Shown: positions 53,878-63,652, counted from the stretch's first letter. The stretch is 64,000 bases of DNA from Patescibacteria group bacterium (GCA_026004415.1 BPJC01000003.1:148548-212547); one strand, 5' to 3'. Numbers and translations: made by a program. Notes: generated by a model from the sequence alone, not told the origin.

Positions 53878-54356
53878 TAATCTCAATTATTGCGGCTGTT
53901 GCTGAAAAAAATTATGTTATTGGCGCCAATAATAAACTGATCTGGCATATTCCGGCTGATCTTAAAAGGTTTAAGTCTTTAACCTATGGTCATCATATCA
54001 TTATGGGTAGAAAAACCTATGAGTCGTTAGGAAAACCTTTGCCTGGAAGAACTAATATTGTTTTAACTAGAGACAAGCACTACTCTGTTGAAGGAGGTTT
54101 AGTTTTTAATTCTTTAGAGTCAGCATTGGATTATTGCAGAGATGAAAACGAATCTGAAGTTTTTATAATTGGAGGAGCAGAAATTTATAAACAATCTTTG
54201 AATTTGGCTGATAGATTGTATATAACTTGGGTTAAAGGAGATTATAAAGGCGATTCTTATTTTCCTAACTTTGATCTTAATAACTGGAGTTTGGTAAGTA
54301 ATGAAGACTTTGATTCATATAGGTTTTCGATTTATGAAAAAAAGATTAAATCTTGA
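53874..54356 (+). CDS. folA: Dihydrofolate reductase
   Basis: 160 aa, normal length. [33 protein letters not shown] contains the substrate-site acidic residue (PADLKRF), [23 protein letters not shown] the NADPH loop and [12 protein letters not shown] the glycine motif. Translationally coupled to thyA by a 4-nt overlap. Together they give a closed folate cycle for dTMP. Confidence 0.95.
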   Translation: MIISIIAAVAEKNYVIGANNKLIWHIPADLKRFKSLTYGHHIIMGRKTYESLGKPLPGRTNIVLTRDKHYSVEGGLVFNSLESALDYCRDENESEVFIIGGAEIYKQSLNLADRLYITWVKGDYKGDSYFPNFDLNNWSLVSNEDFDSYRFSIYEKKIKS

Positions 54357-54403
54357 ATACTTCTCTACTCTATTTTCAAATAATATTCTATTATTAAAAT
54401 AGA

Positions 54404-55667
54404 ATGCAAAAAAATTACAACAACTATTCGTTATCTGATCTTATAAAGATTATTTCAAGTGATCAGAACAGATTTGAGGTTTTTAATCAGCTTAATGATA
54501 ATCTTCAGGCTGAGGTGTTGTCTAAACTTAATAAAAAGATTCAAAAACAGATTATTAAAAAATTATCTGATGACCAGTTGTATGAAATATTTAAATCACT
54601 TGATCCTGTTATTCTTTATGACTTTATTAAATTTTTAGATGCTGGCAGAAGGAATAAAGTTCTGATCAGATTTGATAATCATATTCAGAAGTCTTTGAAA
54701 ATGTTAAATAAACTTTCAAAGGATTCCGCAATAGGTTTGATGAGTTTTGATTATATCCAAGTTAATGTTAATGATAGAATTGCAGATGTATCTGATAGGA
54801 TAAAACTTCATGAAAAACGAACTGGCAAAATTCCAGTAATCTTTGTGATGGATAAGGGTAAGCTAAAAGGGTATCTTCCTATTGATAAGTTGGTTTTGGC
54901 TCATCCTAAAAAGAGTGTTTTTTTATTTATGAAAAAAATAATTACTATTAAGCCTCATACGCCAGCTGAGAAGATAATCAGGTATTTTAAAAACTTTCCT
55001 CATAGCAAGGCGGCAGTGGTTGATGAAACTGGAGATATATTAGGTGTTATTTATGCAGATGATATTTTGGATTATATTATTAAAAAAGATTCAATTACTT
55101 TATATAATCTGGCTGGAGTTGATAATGAGGAATCTGTTTTAGATTCTGCTCTTACCAAGGTTAGGTATAGGTATAAGTGGCTGATTTTGAATTTAGCAAC
55201 AGCTTTTTTAGCGGCATTTACAGTAAAGTTGTTTGATAATGTAATCTCTAAGTATGTTTTATTAGCTGTTTATATGCCAATAGTAGCAGGTATGGGAGGA
55301 AACTCTGCAACTCAAACTTTGGCTGTTATGGTTAGAGGTCTGGCTTTAAAACAGATTGATTGGCAAGTTTTTTTTTCAAATAGTAAAAAAAGAGATTTTT
55401 GCCGGATTTATTAATGGTTTATTGAATGGAGTAATCGTTATTTTAATAGTTATGATAGTTAATAATAATTGGCAGATTGGTATTCTTTTGGCTTTTGCTT
55501 TAATCTTTAATTTAATTATTGCCAGCTTCTTTGGGACATTGATACCATTGATTATGAAAAGTTTAGGTAAAGATCCCGCTAGCTCTGCCACTATTTTTAT
55601 AACCACAGCTACAGATGTTTTTGGTTTTTTGATTTTTCTAGGATTAGCAAAGTTGTTTCTAATTTAG
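54404..55667 (+). pseudogene. mgtE: MgtE-type Mg2+ transporter split by a frameshift in a T9 tract
   Basis: The first frame (54404-55414) encodes an MgtE_N-like helical domain, two CBS units (about 120-240) and the first helices, including MPIVAGMGGNSATQTLAVMVRGLAL. It runs off frame at T9 (55368-55376) into KRDFCRIY and a stop. The next frame continues perfectly (FFQIVKKEIFAGFINGLLNGV to the stop at 55667) with the remaining helices. Eight T would restore one continuous ~420-aa protein. This may be polymerase-slippage rescue, phase variation, decay or a sequencing miscount. The product imports Mg2+. Confidence 0.85.
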
Positions 55668-55675
55668 TTTTAAAA

Positions 55676-56353
55676 ATGTCAGACGAGTCTGCTTATAATG
55701 GTTTCAAAAACAGTCTTGAAGCTTTATCTGCATCTGAGTTTGCAAAATTATTGGATTATAAAAATTTATTGTCAAATTTTTTCATACAACTGGATTGTTT
55801 TTTTAAAAATAATCAGGGTGAACCTGATAAATTGGAAAAGATGAAACAAAAGATTATATATATATGTGATTTTTTAGGTCAATTTTTATTAACTCCAATT
55901 CCTATCATATTATTGAAAAGTGTTTCAAGTATTAATAATGATGATGAAAAACTTTTTCAGTTTTTAGAAAATTTATCTTCTACTATGATAGCTAATATTA
56001 AATCATCATTTAAAGATAAAGATCCGAATTTTAACATTGAAGCTTATGTAGAACTAAAGAGAACAAAATTAGATTTATTGAAGGATCTAGGTTTGTTGCC
56101 GTTTCAACTTGAGCATCCCAATGAATTTAAACTGTCTGTGTTTGAAGGTTTAGTTGAAGCTGGGTTTATTGAAGATTGTTTTAATGGAAGACCCCTAGAT
56201 ATGGATATACTATATAACAAATTTCTTGAGAGCGTTTCCTCAATTGTGCTTTCTGTAAATATAGGAGAGATAATTAGTGCTGGTTATGTTTATTTAAATT
56301 ATTTGTTTTTATGCAATATAAGAGGTTTGATTGATAATGTTTATTATTTTTAA
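55676..56353 (+). CDS. Hypothetical protein
   Basis: 225 aa, largely helical, no signal peptide, not recognised. It starts 8 nt after mgtE and so is probably cotranscribed with it. Contains moderately hydrophobic helices (FLLTPIPIILL) but none convincingly transmembrane. Convergent with the 175-aa orphan. Confidence 0.5.
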   Translation: MSDESAYNGFKNSLEALSASEFAKLLDYKNLLSNFFIQLDCFFKNNQGEPDKLEKMKQKIIYICDFLGQFLLTPIPIILLKSVSSINNDDEKLFQFLENLSSTMIANIKSSFKDKDPNFNIEAYVELKRTKLDLLKDLGLLPFQLEHPNEFKLSVFEGLVEAGFIEDCFNGRPLDMDILYNKFLESVSSIVLSVNIGEIISAGYVYLNYLFLCNIRGLIDNVYYF

Positions 56354-56375
56354 AACAGTTTTATCAGTATTGTCG

Positions 56376-56903
56376 TTAGTTGTTTAAAAAAACCCTATTT
56401 ATAATTAGCATATTAATAATTCTTTTTCTAGATGGGGGTAAAATTGCAGTTGATACAGAAGTTTTTAATTCAGGTCTTATCCAAGGGGCTAAATAGTTAA
56501 TTTCTTCGGTTGCAAAATTTGGATTAAACAAACCTTCATAGTATCTTCCTGTTATGACCTTTAATGCTATTTTAGATCTTCCTTGATAGATTTCATCATA
56601 ATATCTGATTAATTTATCAGATATTTTTTTCAGTTCTTGTTCTATTTCATCATATAGAGTATATTCTAAAATCTCTGGTAAGCCATAAAGATTCTCTGGC
56701 AAGAAACTTAACTTTATTGTTTCAATCTCATGTCCATCTGTGGGTGAATTAATTCCTTCAAAATTTATTACAAATATTACCGGGTTTTTATAGGGTAGTA
56801 ATAATTGTTCTGTGTTAGGATCATAAAGTTGGTATATGACCTCTTTCATGGGACTATGAAGAGTGTATTCTGGTATGAAACCTATTTCTCTGTTTCTTGA
56901 CAT
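56376..56903 (-). CDS. Hypothetical cytoplasmic protein
   Basis: 175 aa, mixed alpha/beta, no signal or membrane segment, family not recognised. Preceded by a TATAAT 8 nt before the ATG. Convergent with the 225-aa orphan, 22 nt between stops. Confidence 0.5.
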   Translation of the reverse strand: MSRNREIGFIPEYTLHSPMKEVIYQLYDPNTEQLLLPYKNPVIFVINFEGINSPTDGHEIETIKLSFLPENLYGLPEILEYTLYDEIEQELKKISDKLIRYYDEIYQGRSKIALKVITGRYYEGLFNPNFATEEINYLAPWIRPELKTSVSTAILPPSRKRIINMLIINRVFLNN

Positions 56904-56911
56904 AAATTATT

Positions 56912-56917
56912 ATTATA
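56912..56917 (-). promoter_or_regulatory. -10 box, leaderless type
   Basis: TATAAT on the minus strand, 8 nt before the ATG at 56903. Confidence 0.45.
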
Positions 56918-56953
56918 ATATTAGAAAATAATGATAAAAAAATAATTCATATT

Positions 56954-57388
56954 ATGCCTGTACTTAAGCTTGATAAAAATTTAGATAAATCTGAATTGAA
57001 AGTATTGAATAACTTGTTGGTTCAATTGAGTTCAAAAGTTAGGCAGACAAGTAGTTTTGATCTGTTAAATATACTCAGTCAGGATAATGTCTTTTGTTTT
57101 GTTTATAGAAATAACTTGCGTTCTCCTATTTTAGGTATAGTTTTTTTGGTTAAGTATCATACCTTGACTGGTATTCATTGCAGGTTAGAAGATCTTGTTG
57201 TTGACGAGCGTTATAGGGGTAAAGGTATTGGTACTGAGTTAGTTTTAGCATGTATCAATTTTGCCAGATCATTGTCTGCTGAGTATATAGATTTAACTTC
57301 AAATCCTTCTAGAATTCAAGCTAATAGGTTATATCAAAAGTTGGGTTTTCAAAAAAGAGAAACTAATGTGTATAGATTTGATCTTTAG
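56954..57388 (+). CDS. GNAT-family N-acetyltransferase
   Basis: 144 aa. Acetyl-CoA-binding motif A is clear (LEDLVVDERYRGKGIGTELVLACINFARSL), followed by IDLTSNPSRIQANRLYQKLGFQKR, the usual GNAT C-terminal half. Substrate cannot be told; single-domain forms of this kind modify small molecules or protein N-termini. Confidence 0.88.
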   Translation: MPVLKLDKNLDKSELKVLNNLLVQLSSKVRQTSSFDLLNILSQDNVFCFVYRNNLRSPILGIVFLVKYHTLTGIHCRLEDLVVDERYRGKGIGTELVLACINFARSLSAEYIDLTSNPSRIQANRLYQKLGFQKRETNVYRFDL

Positions 57389-57407
57389 TTTTATAACTTA
57401 ATTAGTT

Positions 57408-57920
57408 TTACAACTCAATAAATCTTTCTATTTTGTTGTTTTCTGTAAATGAATATATGGTAAATGTTTGCTGTTTTAAACCACCCATTCCAGGTGATCC
57501 TGCTGGCATTCCTGGTAGTGCTATGCCTAAAATATCAGGTTTTTCATTAAGTAATTTTTCTATAGCAGGTAAAGGCACATGTCCTTCTATAATATATTTG
57601 CCTACCACAGCGGTGTGGCAAGATCTTAACCTTTGAGGAATATTAAACTTATTTTTGATTTCTTCAATATTGGTTGTGGTCTCGGTCTTAACTTTATAAC
57701 CATTATTTTTAAGATAGTTTATCCAACCTCCGCAACATTGACAAGTTGGCTCTTTATAAACTAAAATTTCATTCTCTAATTTGGCTTTGTCATTAGTATT
57801 TTTAGTATAATACTGCAATCTGGCTTGTTCGTACTTTGTAATGCCATAATAGATTAAAAAAAGACTGGTTAATACAGCAAAACTAATAACAATTGTTTTT
57901 ATGTTCATTGATAGTTTCAT
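57408..57920 (-). CDS. DUF411 membrane-anchored metal-binding protein
   Basis: 170 aa. One N-terminal helix (about 8-26) anchors an outward domain containing YKEPTCQCCGGWINYLKNNGY and LRSCHTAVVGKYIIEGHVP, the DUF411 signature, then a Met/Gly-rich GMPAGSPGMGG segment. DUF411 proteins are found with copper and silver resistance genes and probably bind the metal outside the membrane. It is the last gene of the copper operon, 6 nt after the ATPase. Confidence 0.85.
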   Translation of the reverse strand: MKLSMNIKTIVISFAVLTSLFLIYYGITKYEQARLQYYTKNTNDKAKLENEILVYKEPTCQCCGGWINYLKNNGYKVKTETTTNIEEIKNKFNIPQRLRSCHTAVVGKYIIEGHVPLPAIEKLLNEKPDILGIALPGMPAGSPGMGGLKQQTFTIYSFTENNKIERFIEL

Positions 57921-57926
57921 AGTTTG

Positions 57927-59969
57927 TTAGGGTTTGAAACTTTTAAGCCTTATTGCATTAATAACAACGATTACAGATGAAAGACTCATTATTAGAGCGG
58001 CCCATTCTGGTTTTAGTTTAATGCCTAAAGGAATAAAAAGACCTGCGGCTGTTGGTATAGCTATTATGTTGTAACCTAATGCCCAGATTAGGTTCTCTAT
58101 CATTTTTTTGTAAACTGCTTTTGATAGTTTTATTAGTGTAACTGCATCTTTTGGATTATTTCTTGTTAAAATAACATCTCCAGCAGATACTGCAAGATCT
58201 GTTCCTTTGGCGATAGCAAGTCCGATATCTGCCTGCATTAAAGCTGGGGCATCATTTATACCGTCTCCAACCATCATTACTCTATAGCCTTTTTGTTGAA
58301 GGTCTCTTATGTGTTTGTATTTGTCTTCTGGTTTTACTTCTGCAAAAACATTATCTATTTTTAATTTTTCCGCTGTTTCTTTAGCTATGCTCTCATTGTC
58401 GCCGGTTAGCATAGCTGTTTTAATATTTAGACTGTGTATTTCTTTTATAGCTATGTAGGCTTCTTTTTTGATTTTATCTCCTAAAAGTATTATTGCAAAA
58501 ATCTTATCTTTGTCAAATAAAACAACTTTAGTTTTAGCAGTTTTGTGATTAGATAACTGCGGCAAGTTTTTGAAGTTTGTAATCTCTTTGGCAAAGTTAG
58601 GACTGCCTAGATAATAGATTTTGTTTTTGATTTTTCCTTTGGTGCCTTTTCCTGGAATTATTTTGTAATCATCTACTTTGTTCAATTTTATTGAATGTTT
58701 TTTAGCATAGTTTAAAATTGCTTGAGCTATGGGATGGCTTGAACCTTGTTCCAAACTGGCGGCTAATGCAATAGCCACAGTTTTATTTAATTTTTTTTCA
58801 GCTATTAGAATTTGTTCTACTTGAAATTTCCCTTCTGTTAAGGTTCCTGTTTTATCAAAAATTATGTAGTTTATATCTTTTGCTATCTCTAATTTGCTTA
58901 AGTCTTTAATAAAAAAACCATTTTTTACAGCCAACGATGTAGCAATAGTTGAAACAGTAGGTATTGCCAAACCTAAAGCATGAGGACAGGCAATTACTAA
59001 GACAGTTATTGCTAAAGTAAGGCTAAAAACAAAAGGTTTTCCAATAATCAAACTCCAGATAACAACTGTAGCTAACGCAGTGATTAAAGCTGTAAGAGTT
59101 AGTACTGAGGCGGCTTTGTCCGCTAGTTTTTGAGTTTTTGGTTTGGTCTGGCTCGCTTTATTAATAAGTTGTTTTATTTGTCCCACAGTTGAGTTTTCTC
59201 CAACTTGTGTCAGTTTAATAATAAGTTGAGCATCTAGGCAAATTGAACCAGCTATAACCTTATCATTAACTGTTTTTTCAGTTGGACTAGACTCTCCGGT
59301 TGATAATGACTCATCTACATAAGCAGATCCTTCAATTACAATGCCGTCTGCAGGAATTTTCTCACCTGATCTTACTAAAACTTTATTCCCTGTTTTCAGC
59401 TTGTCTATTGGTATTTCTTCTGTTTCTAAGTTGTTATTGATAACAAGATGTGCTGTTTTTGGCAAAAGTTTTTCTACCTCATCTAATGCAGATCTGGCTG
59501 ATATTGAAGATTTTGCTTCCAGATAATGACCGAATAAAAGCACCCAGATTAATGTTGATATCTCAAGATAAAACTCTGTTGTTGACAACTTGGGAAAGAA
59601 TGTTGAGAACACTGAAAAAGAATATCCTGCTGAGATAGCCAGAGATACTAAAGTCATCATACCAAGGTTTCTTGATTTAATTTCATGCCAAGCATGTTGG
59701 TAAAAAATTAAACTGAAATAAAAAACTGCAGTGGCAAAACCAAACTGAACATATCTTCTCCAGTAAAACTCAGTCAAACCTAAAATACTAATACCTTTTT
59801 CAGTAAAAATAAATAATGGAATTAGCAAAAAAGTTACTATCCAAAACCGTTTTAAAAACTCTTTAGCAGAGTCAGAGTTCATATTATGACAATTATCGCT
59901 GTTGTGACAGTGATTATTATGATGTTCTGTTTTTTGATCAACAATATTTTTAAATTCTTTATCTTTCAT
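57927..59969 (-). CDS. copB: CopB-type copper/silver-translocating P-type ATPase
   Basis: 680 aa. His-rich cytoplasmic N-terminus (HHNNHCHNSDNCHNM, about 17-31) instead of an HMA domain; transmembrane metal motif Cys-Pro-His in VIACPHALGLAIP (CopB class rather than CopA's CPC); phosphorylation site FDKTGTLTEG; TGES actuator; GDGINDAPAL hinge. It exports copper or silver. It lies between the His/Met-rich protein gene and the DUF411 gene, in an operon headed by csoR. Confidence 0.93.
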   Translation of the reverse strand: MKDKEFKNIVDQKTEHHNNHCHNSDNCHNMNSDSAKEFLKRFWIVTFLLIPLFIFTEKGISILGLTEFYWRRYVQFGFATAVFYFSLIFYQHAWHEIKSRNLGMMTLVSLAISAGYSFSVFSTFFPKLSTTEFYLEISTLIWVLLFGHYLEAKSSISARSALDEVEKLLPKTAHLVINNNLETEEIPIDKLKTGNKVLVRSGEKIPADGIVIEGSAYVDESLSTGESSPTEKTVNDKVIAGSICLDAQLIIKLTQVGENSTVGQIKQLINKASQTKPKTQKLADKAASVLTLTALITALATVVIWSLIIGKPFVFSLTLAITVLVIACPHALGLAIPTVSTIATSLAVKNGFFIKDLSKLEIAKDINYIIFDKTGTLTEGKFQVEQILIAEKKLNKTVAIALAASLEQGSSHPIAQAILNYAKKHSIKLNKVDDYKIIPGKGTKGKIKNKIYYLGSPNFAKEITNFKNLPQLSNHKTAKTKVVLFDKDKIFAIILLGDKIKKEAYIAIKEIHSLNIKTAMLTGDNESIAKETAEKLKIDNVFAEVKPEDKYKHIRDLQQKGYRVMMVGDGINDAPALMQADIGLAIAKGTDLAVSAGDVILTRNNPKDAVTLIKLSKAVYKKMIENLIWALGYNIIAIPTAAGLFIPLGIKLKPEWAALIMSLSSVIVVINAIRLKSFKP

Positions 59970-59993
59970 TTTAATGGCAAGTCAAAATTTAGG

Positions 59994-60575
59994 TTAATGT
60001 TTATTTTTTTTGTTAATGTTTTTCCAAAAGTAAATACTGCCTAAAATTAAAAATATAATAAAGGCAATCCAAGTTATAAAAACTAAAAATCCGTATATGC
60101 TTGGAACTGTCATAGCATTTAATCCTGCTCCCATCATATGTTCCCACCCCCTTTCTGAAGTTTCTTTGTTTAAATTTCTAATATTATCTGTTTTTTTTCT
60201 CACCATCTCAGACATACCCATAAACCCTGGTACATTATCACAACCTAAATATCTTTTGCCCATTAAAATATGAGCTTGCTTTAAACTCTCAGAACCTTCG
60301 CCTCCCATCATCTTATCCATTGCTTGGTGTTCTTTTTCATCAGGGTGCATATAATCCATTAGTGCTTCTCCTAAAGCCTCAAACTCTTGATCTGTTACTT
60401 TTGTGCAGTTTATTTTTTCAATATTATCTATGTTTTGATTTTCTAAAATAAGCGAGACAATATCATCAACGCTGTTATTGTTTGTATCACTGTGTCCTAA
60501 TATTGGTCTTGGGCTTAAGATTAAAAAGGTTATTAATAAAAATAATATTGTTTGTAAAAGTGTTTTTCTGTTCAT
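59994..60575 (-). CDS. His/Met-rich secreted protein with C-terminal membrane helix
   Basis: 193 aa. Signal peptide (about 1-27, ILGHSDTNN), a central outward domain rich in Met, His and Glu (DYMHPDEKEHQAMDKMMGGEG, then AHILMGKRYLGCDN), a WEHMMGAG segment and a C-terminal helix (about 160-185). The Met/His content suggests periplasmic-side Cu+ binding, in line with its place between csoR (4-nt overlap) and the ATPase. No family name is known to me. Confidence 0.7.
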   Translation of the reverse strand: MNRKTLLQTILFLLITFLILSPRPILGHSDTNNNSVDDIVSLILENQNIDNIEKINCTKVTDQEFEALGEALMDYMHPDEKEHQAMDKMMGGEGSESLKQAHILMGKRYLGCDNVPGFMGMSEMVRKKTDNIRNLNKETSERGWEHMMGAGLNAMTVPSIYGFLVFITWIAFIIFLILGSIYFWKNINKKNKH

Positions 60576-60862
60576 TTTTTATTATAAAGCTCTACAACTT
60601 TTAATATTTCTTTAATCATCTTATCTTGTTTTGCCTTATCATCAGATTTGGCGGCTGAGATAAAACAGCCTTTAAGATGTCTTGTTAGTAATTGTCTATG
60701 TGTTGATCTTAAAAGCCCAATTCCCGCCAATACTTGTTGCATAATTTCAGGACAGTATTGATCTTCATTGATCATTTTCTCTAGTGTAAAGGTCAATGTC
60801 CTTAATTTTTTTAAACTGATGAGTAGTTGTTTTTTTTGTTGAGAATAGTTGTTTTGTTTCAT
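60572..60862 (-). CDS. csoR: CsoR-family copper-sensing repressor
   Basis: 96 aa, all-helical DUF156 family. The Cu+ ligand triad of CsoR is fully present: Cys37 (QYCPEI), His62 and Cys66 (RHLKGC). This identifies a copper sensor rather than RcnR or FrmR. Cu+ binding would release DNA and switch on the copper operon. It is the first gene, coupled by ATGA to the His/Met-rich protein gene, and a matching palindrome lies 17 nt upstream of its ATG. Confidence 0.93.
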   Translation of the reverse strand: MKQNNYSQQKKQLLISLKKLRTLTFTLEKMINEDQYCPEIMQQVLAGIGLLRSTHRQLLTRHLKGCFISAAKSDDKAKQDKMIKEILKVVELYNKK

Positions 60863-60878
60863 TGTTGTTTACTCTTGC

Positions 60879-60899
60879 ACCTATACCTATGGTATAGGT
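60879..60899. promoter_or_regulatory. Predicted CsoR operator
   Basis: ACCTATACC, spacer TAT, GGTATAGGT: a perfect dyad centred at 60889, between the predicted start site (about 60903) and the csoR ATG (60862). Its core (ATACC-N3-GGTAT) resembles known CsoR-type operators. Position just downstream of the start site suggests repression by blocking initiation or elongation. Confidence 0.75.
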
Positions 60900-60909
60900 A
60901 TATATTAAC

Positions 60910-60937
60910 ATTTTACAGATCAAATATTATATGTCAA
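60910..60937 (-). promoter_or_regulatory. Promoter of the copper operon
   Basis: On the minus strand TTGACA (60937-60932), 16-nt spacer, TAAAAT (60915-60910). The start site falls next to the CsoR palindrome, leaving a ~40-nt untranslated leader, unlike the leaderless genes elsewhere in the window. Confidence 0.65.
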
Positions 60938-60984
60938 GTGGTTGTTTTTTATTATGTTATGGCCAAATATATTTAAAATGATAT

Positions 60985-62481
60985 TTATACACCGCAACTG
61001 CCTCCTGTTTGAGGCGGTTTTTGTACGATACCGTTATCTTGTAGCCATTTCTTTGCTTTTTGCCAACCTGAGGCTGATGAGAATTCAGCTGAAAGCAATG
61101 TTTTATTATTTATCTGTCTGAATGTTTTTCCTTCTTTGTTTTTAAAGTATAAAGCTAGGTCATAATAATTTTGTGGAAACCAAAAAGCATTAAAGTATTT
61201 TGCCGCTTCATACATTTGGTTTTCTGTGGCTCCATTGGCAGCCATAAGTTGAAGCACAGCCAGCAAAGCCATGCCATGATTGCAGTCTGGGAAAGCTGTT
61301 GAGTTGTTGCAACAAGGTCTATATATATTTGAAGCTACTTTCTCTACTAAAATTTCTTGATCAGGCGTTAGGGGTATTAATCTTTCTTTAGCATAGTAAT
61401 TCATAGGTTCTGTTTTAGATAACGACCAGCCGCCAGTTGAGGCAAAGTAGCCTAGCTGATCTTGGCCGTATTTGGTTATTTCTCCTTCTGTCAAGACCTT
61501 GCTTTTATTAGCCAACCCCGCCGCCCAGAAAAAATTAAGCAGAAAGTAGGCAGAGTTGCGATCTATTTTAACTTTTTGATTGCTTCCTTTAGTTAAAATA
61601 TCAATCTGTTCTTGAGTTAATGGTTGTCCTGATCTTTCGTAGACATTTTTAAATTTTTCCAAATCAATTACTCCTAGTTCAATCATTTTTGGTCCTAGAT
61701 TACCAAACTCAGCATTGATTTCATAACCTTGTTGTGGATTTATCTCTGACAATACTTCATCATCGGTTGCTTGTTGTTTGTTTTCATTTGAGTTTAATGC
61801 ATTAGTTGCGCTTTTTTTACTAAAATTGATTTTAAGATTGTTGGGTAGTTTCGGCAAAAGATAAATCGTTAATAAAAAAATCAGTATCACTGCCAAAGGT
61901 TTTAAATCAGATAAAGTCTCTTTCTTAATATTCAACTCTAAATTGTTGTTTGTTATAGAGATTAATCTTTCTTTTTTTACAACGCATAAACCAAGAATAT
62001 TTTTGCTGTATTCATAGATAGCATAAATTAACAATAGTATGCTTAATATTTTTATTTCAAGACCACCTAATGGCAGAGCAGATAACGATGCGGCAATGCC
62101 AAGAGTTGGTAAAAGTATAGCTCCACAAACTGTGCAACCAGTGGCGGCTGATGAGTAGATTAGAGATCCTAATATTTCTAAAAAACTTGTTGTTTGGTTT
62201 TTATTGTCTAATATAAATGCAAACATTGATATGGCAATTCCGATTAATATGCTGTTTATAATGCTTAAAATTATTTGCAACCAATTGTAAATATCTATAT
62301 TCGATTGCCAAAATAATTCCCAAGTAGTTGTTTGAAGAAAAATCAAGTAATAGATAAAAATAATATTTAATGCAATAGATATTGTTAATAGATAATAAGT
62401 TTTTTTAGCAAAGACTTTTTTAAAACTAGATGTAAAAATTGAAAAAATGCTAGATTTTTTGCTTATTTGATCTTTGGTCAT
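60985..62481 (-). CDS. Cys-rich multi-pass membrane protein next to the copper operon
   Basis: 498 aa. About five helices (residues 28-165) that include SSAATGCTVCGAILLPTLGIAASLSALPLGG, then a helix (about 195-212), then a large outward domain. That domain contains paired and single cysteines (YRPCCNNSTAFPDCNHGMALL, C-terminal GGSCGV) and a conserved-looking MYEAAKYFNAFWFPQNYYDLAL. Membrane Cys-X2-Cys plus outer Cys pairs suggest metal or thiol chemistry. Located upstream of csoR on the same strand with its own spacing. Function unknown; a copper-related role is inferred from position only. Confidence 0.6.
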   Translation of the reverse strand: MTKDQISKKSSIFSIFTSSFKKVFAKKTYYLLTISIALNIIFIYYLIFLQTTTWELFWQSNIDIYNWLQIILSIINSILIGIAISMFAFILDNKNQTTSFLEILGSLIYSSAATGCTVCGAILLPTLGIAASLSALPLGGLEIKILSILLLIYAIYEYSKNILGLCVVKKERLISITNNNLELNIKKETLSDLKPLAVILIFLLTIYLLPKLPNNLKINFSKKSATNALNSNENKQQATDDEVLSEINPQQGYEINAEFGNLGPKMIELGVIDLEKFKNVYERSGQPLTQEQIDILTKGSNQKVKIDRNSAYFLLNFFWAAGLANKSKVLTEGEITKYGQDQLGYFASTGGWSLSKTEPMNYYAKERLIPLTPDQEILVEKVASNIYRPCCNNSTAFPDCNHGMALLAVLQLMAANGATENQMYEAAKYFNAFWFPQNYYDLALYFKNKEGKTFRQINNKTLLSAEFSSASGWQKAKKWLQDNGIVQKPPQTGGSCGV

Positions 62482-62505
62482 GATAATATTTTAAGTATAA
62501 TTTTA

Positions 62506-63652
62506 TTATTTGCAAGGATTTTGATAGAGTTTTTTTAATTTTTTATAGATACTTTTAAGTTCTTCTTCATCTATATCAATAAGAGGTTCGTACATAAATG
62601 CATTTAGATGAATATTCTCTGCAGTAGCTAAGATTACATTTTTTAGAATTTCTATTTCCTTTTTCTTTGATCTGGGAATTCTTGAATAAATTTATTTAAT
62701 AAGACAGCAGAATAGTTGCGTTTATTTTCTATAATTCTTTTGAATTTCTGGTCTTTAATTTTATTAAACATAAATTCCTCTGCTTTTAATCTGCTGGCTA
62801 TAGATAGGACTATCTTATTTTCAAGTTTTATCTGAGAGTTTTTATTACTTTTTAAAATTTGATCTGCTTGTTGAATTATCAAGAAGAAAACCTTTTTGTT
62901 TAAAACACTTTTTTTAATTTTTAAACTTGAAAAAGAGATAAACTTTTCATAAACCTTTATTAAGTCTTTTACTAGGATTTTTTTTGTTTCTGATTTATAG
63001 TGCATACAGTTAGTTAATTTAATAAAGTCTTCGTTTTTACTGCTTCTGAAAATTCTATTAAGTTTCTGACAAAAGCTATTGAAGCTATGAGTTTTTTGTT
63101 GTCTGTTAAATGATTTTTCCATTGCAAAAAGGGGTTTCTTGTTTTGTAGGCCTTTATTAGATTTATTCCTTCAGTTGTTTTTTGCGCAAATAAACATTGT
63201 CTATAGCTGGCAACACCTCTGGTTATTAGAGTTCTAAAAAAATCAAAATTAGCTGTCATTATTATAAAATTAAAGTTTTTATTTGTGCTTAGTTGTCTTA
63301 GATAATCTACAATCGCATATTTATTTTTATAATTGTAGTAATTGGCTATATCATCAATGATTATGAGAGTTTTTTTATTTGTCTCTTTCAATCTTTCTAA
63401 TTCATAAATAATATTTAGAAAGTATATTGATCTTTTTTTTTCAGAAGTTAACTTATAGGTTATATCTTTTTTAGCTATAAAAACTAAGTTATTTATTGTT
63501 TTATTAATGAGAAAGTGTTTATTTTGTCTAAAGGTTAGGTAATAGTTTTGTCTTGCAAACTGATTATTAAATAGTTTAATGGCTTTTTCCCAGATTGGAA
63601 GTTCTTTGTTTGATAGGTTTAGTGTTGATGTTATAATTTTTTTAGCCTGCAA
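62506..63652 (-). pseudogene. Remnant of a defence-type AAA (ABC/Rad50-like) ATPase
   Basis: Three frames read in order along one family. 63652-63014 has an atypical LTSEKKRSIYFLNI where LSxGEKR is expected, then LIIIDDIANYYNYKNKYAIVDYL (Walker B) and FNFIIMTANFDFFRTL. 63122-62652 has KLENKIVLSIASRLKAEEFMFNKI. The last frame, ending in TAA at 62506-62508, has TAENIHLNAFMYEPLIDIDEEELKSIY. No Walker A region is found upstream, so the 5' half is lost too. From memory the family is that of phage-defence ATPases such as PtuA of Septu-like systems. Clearly non-functional as it stands. Confidence 0.65.
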
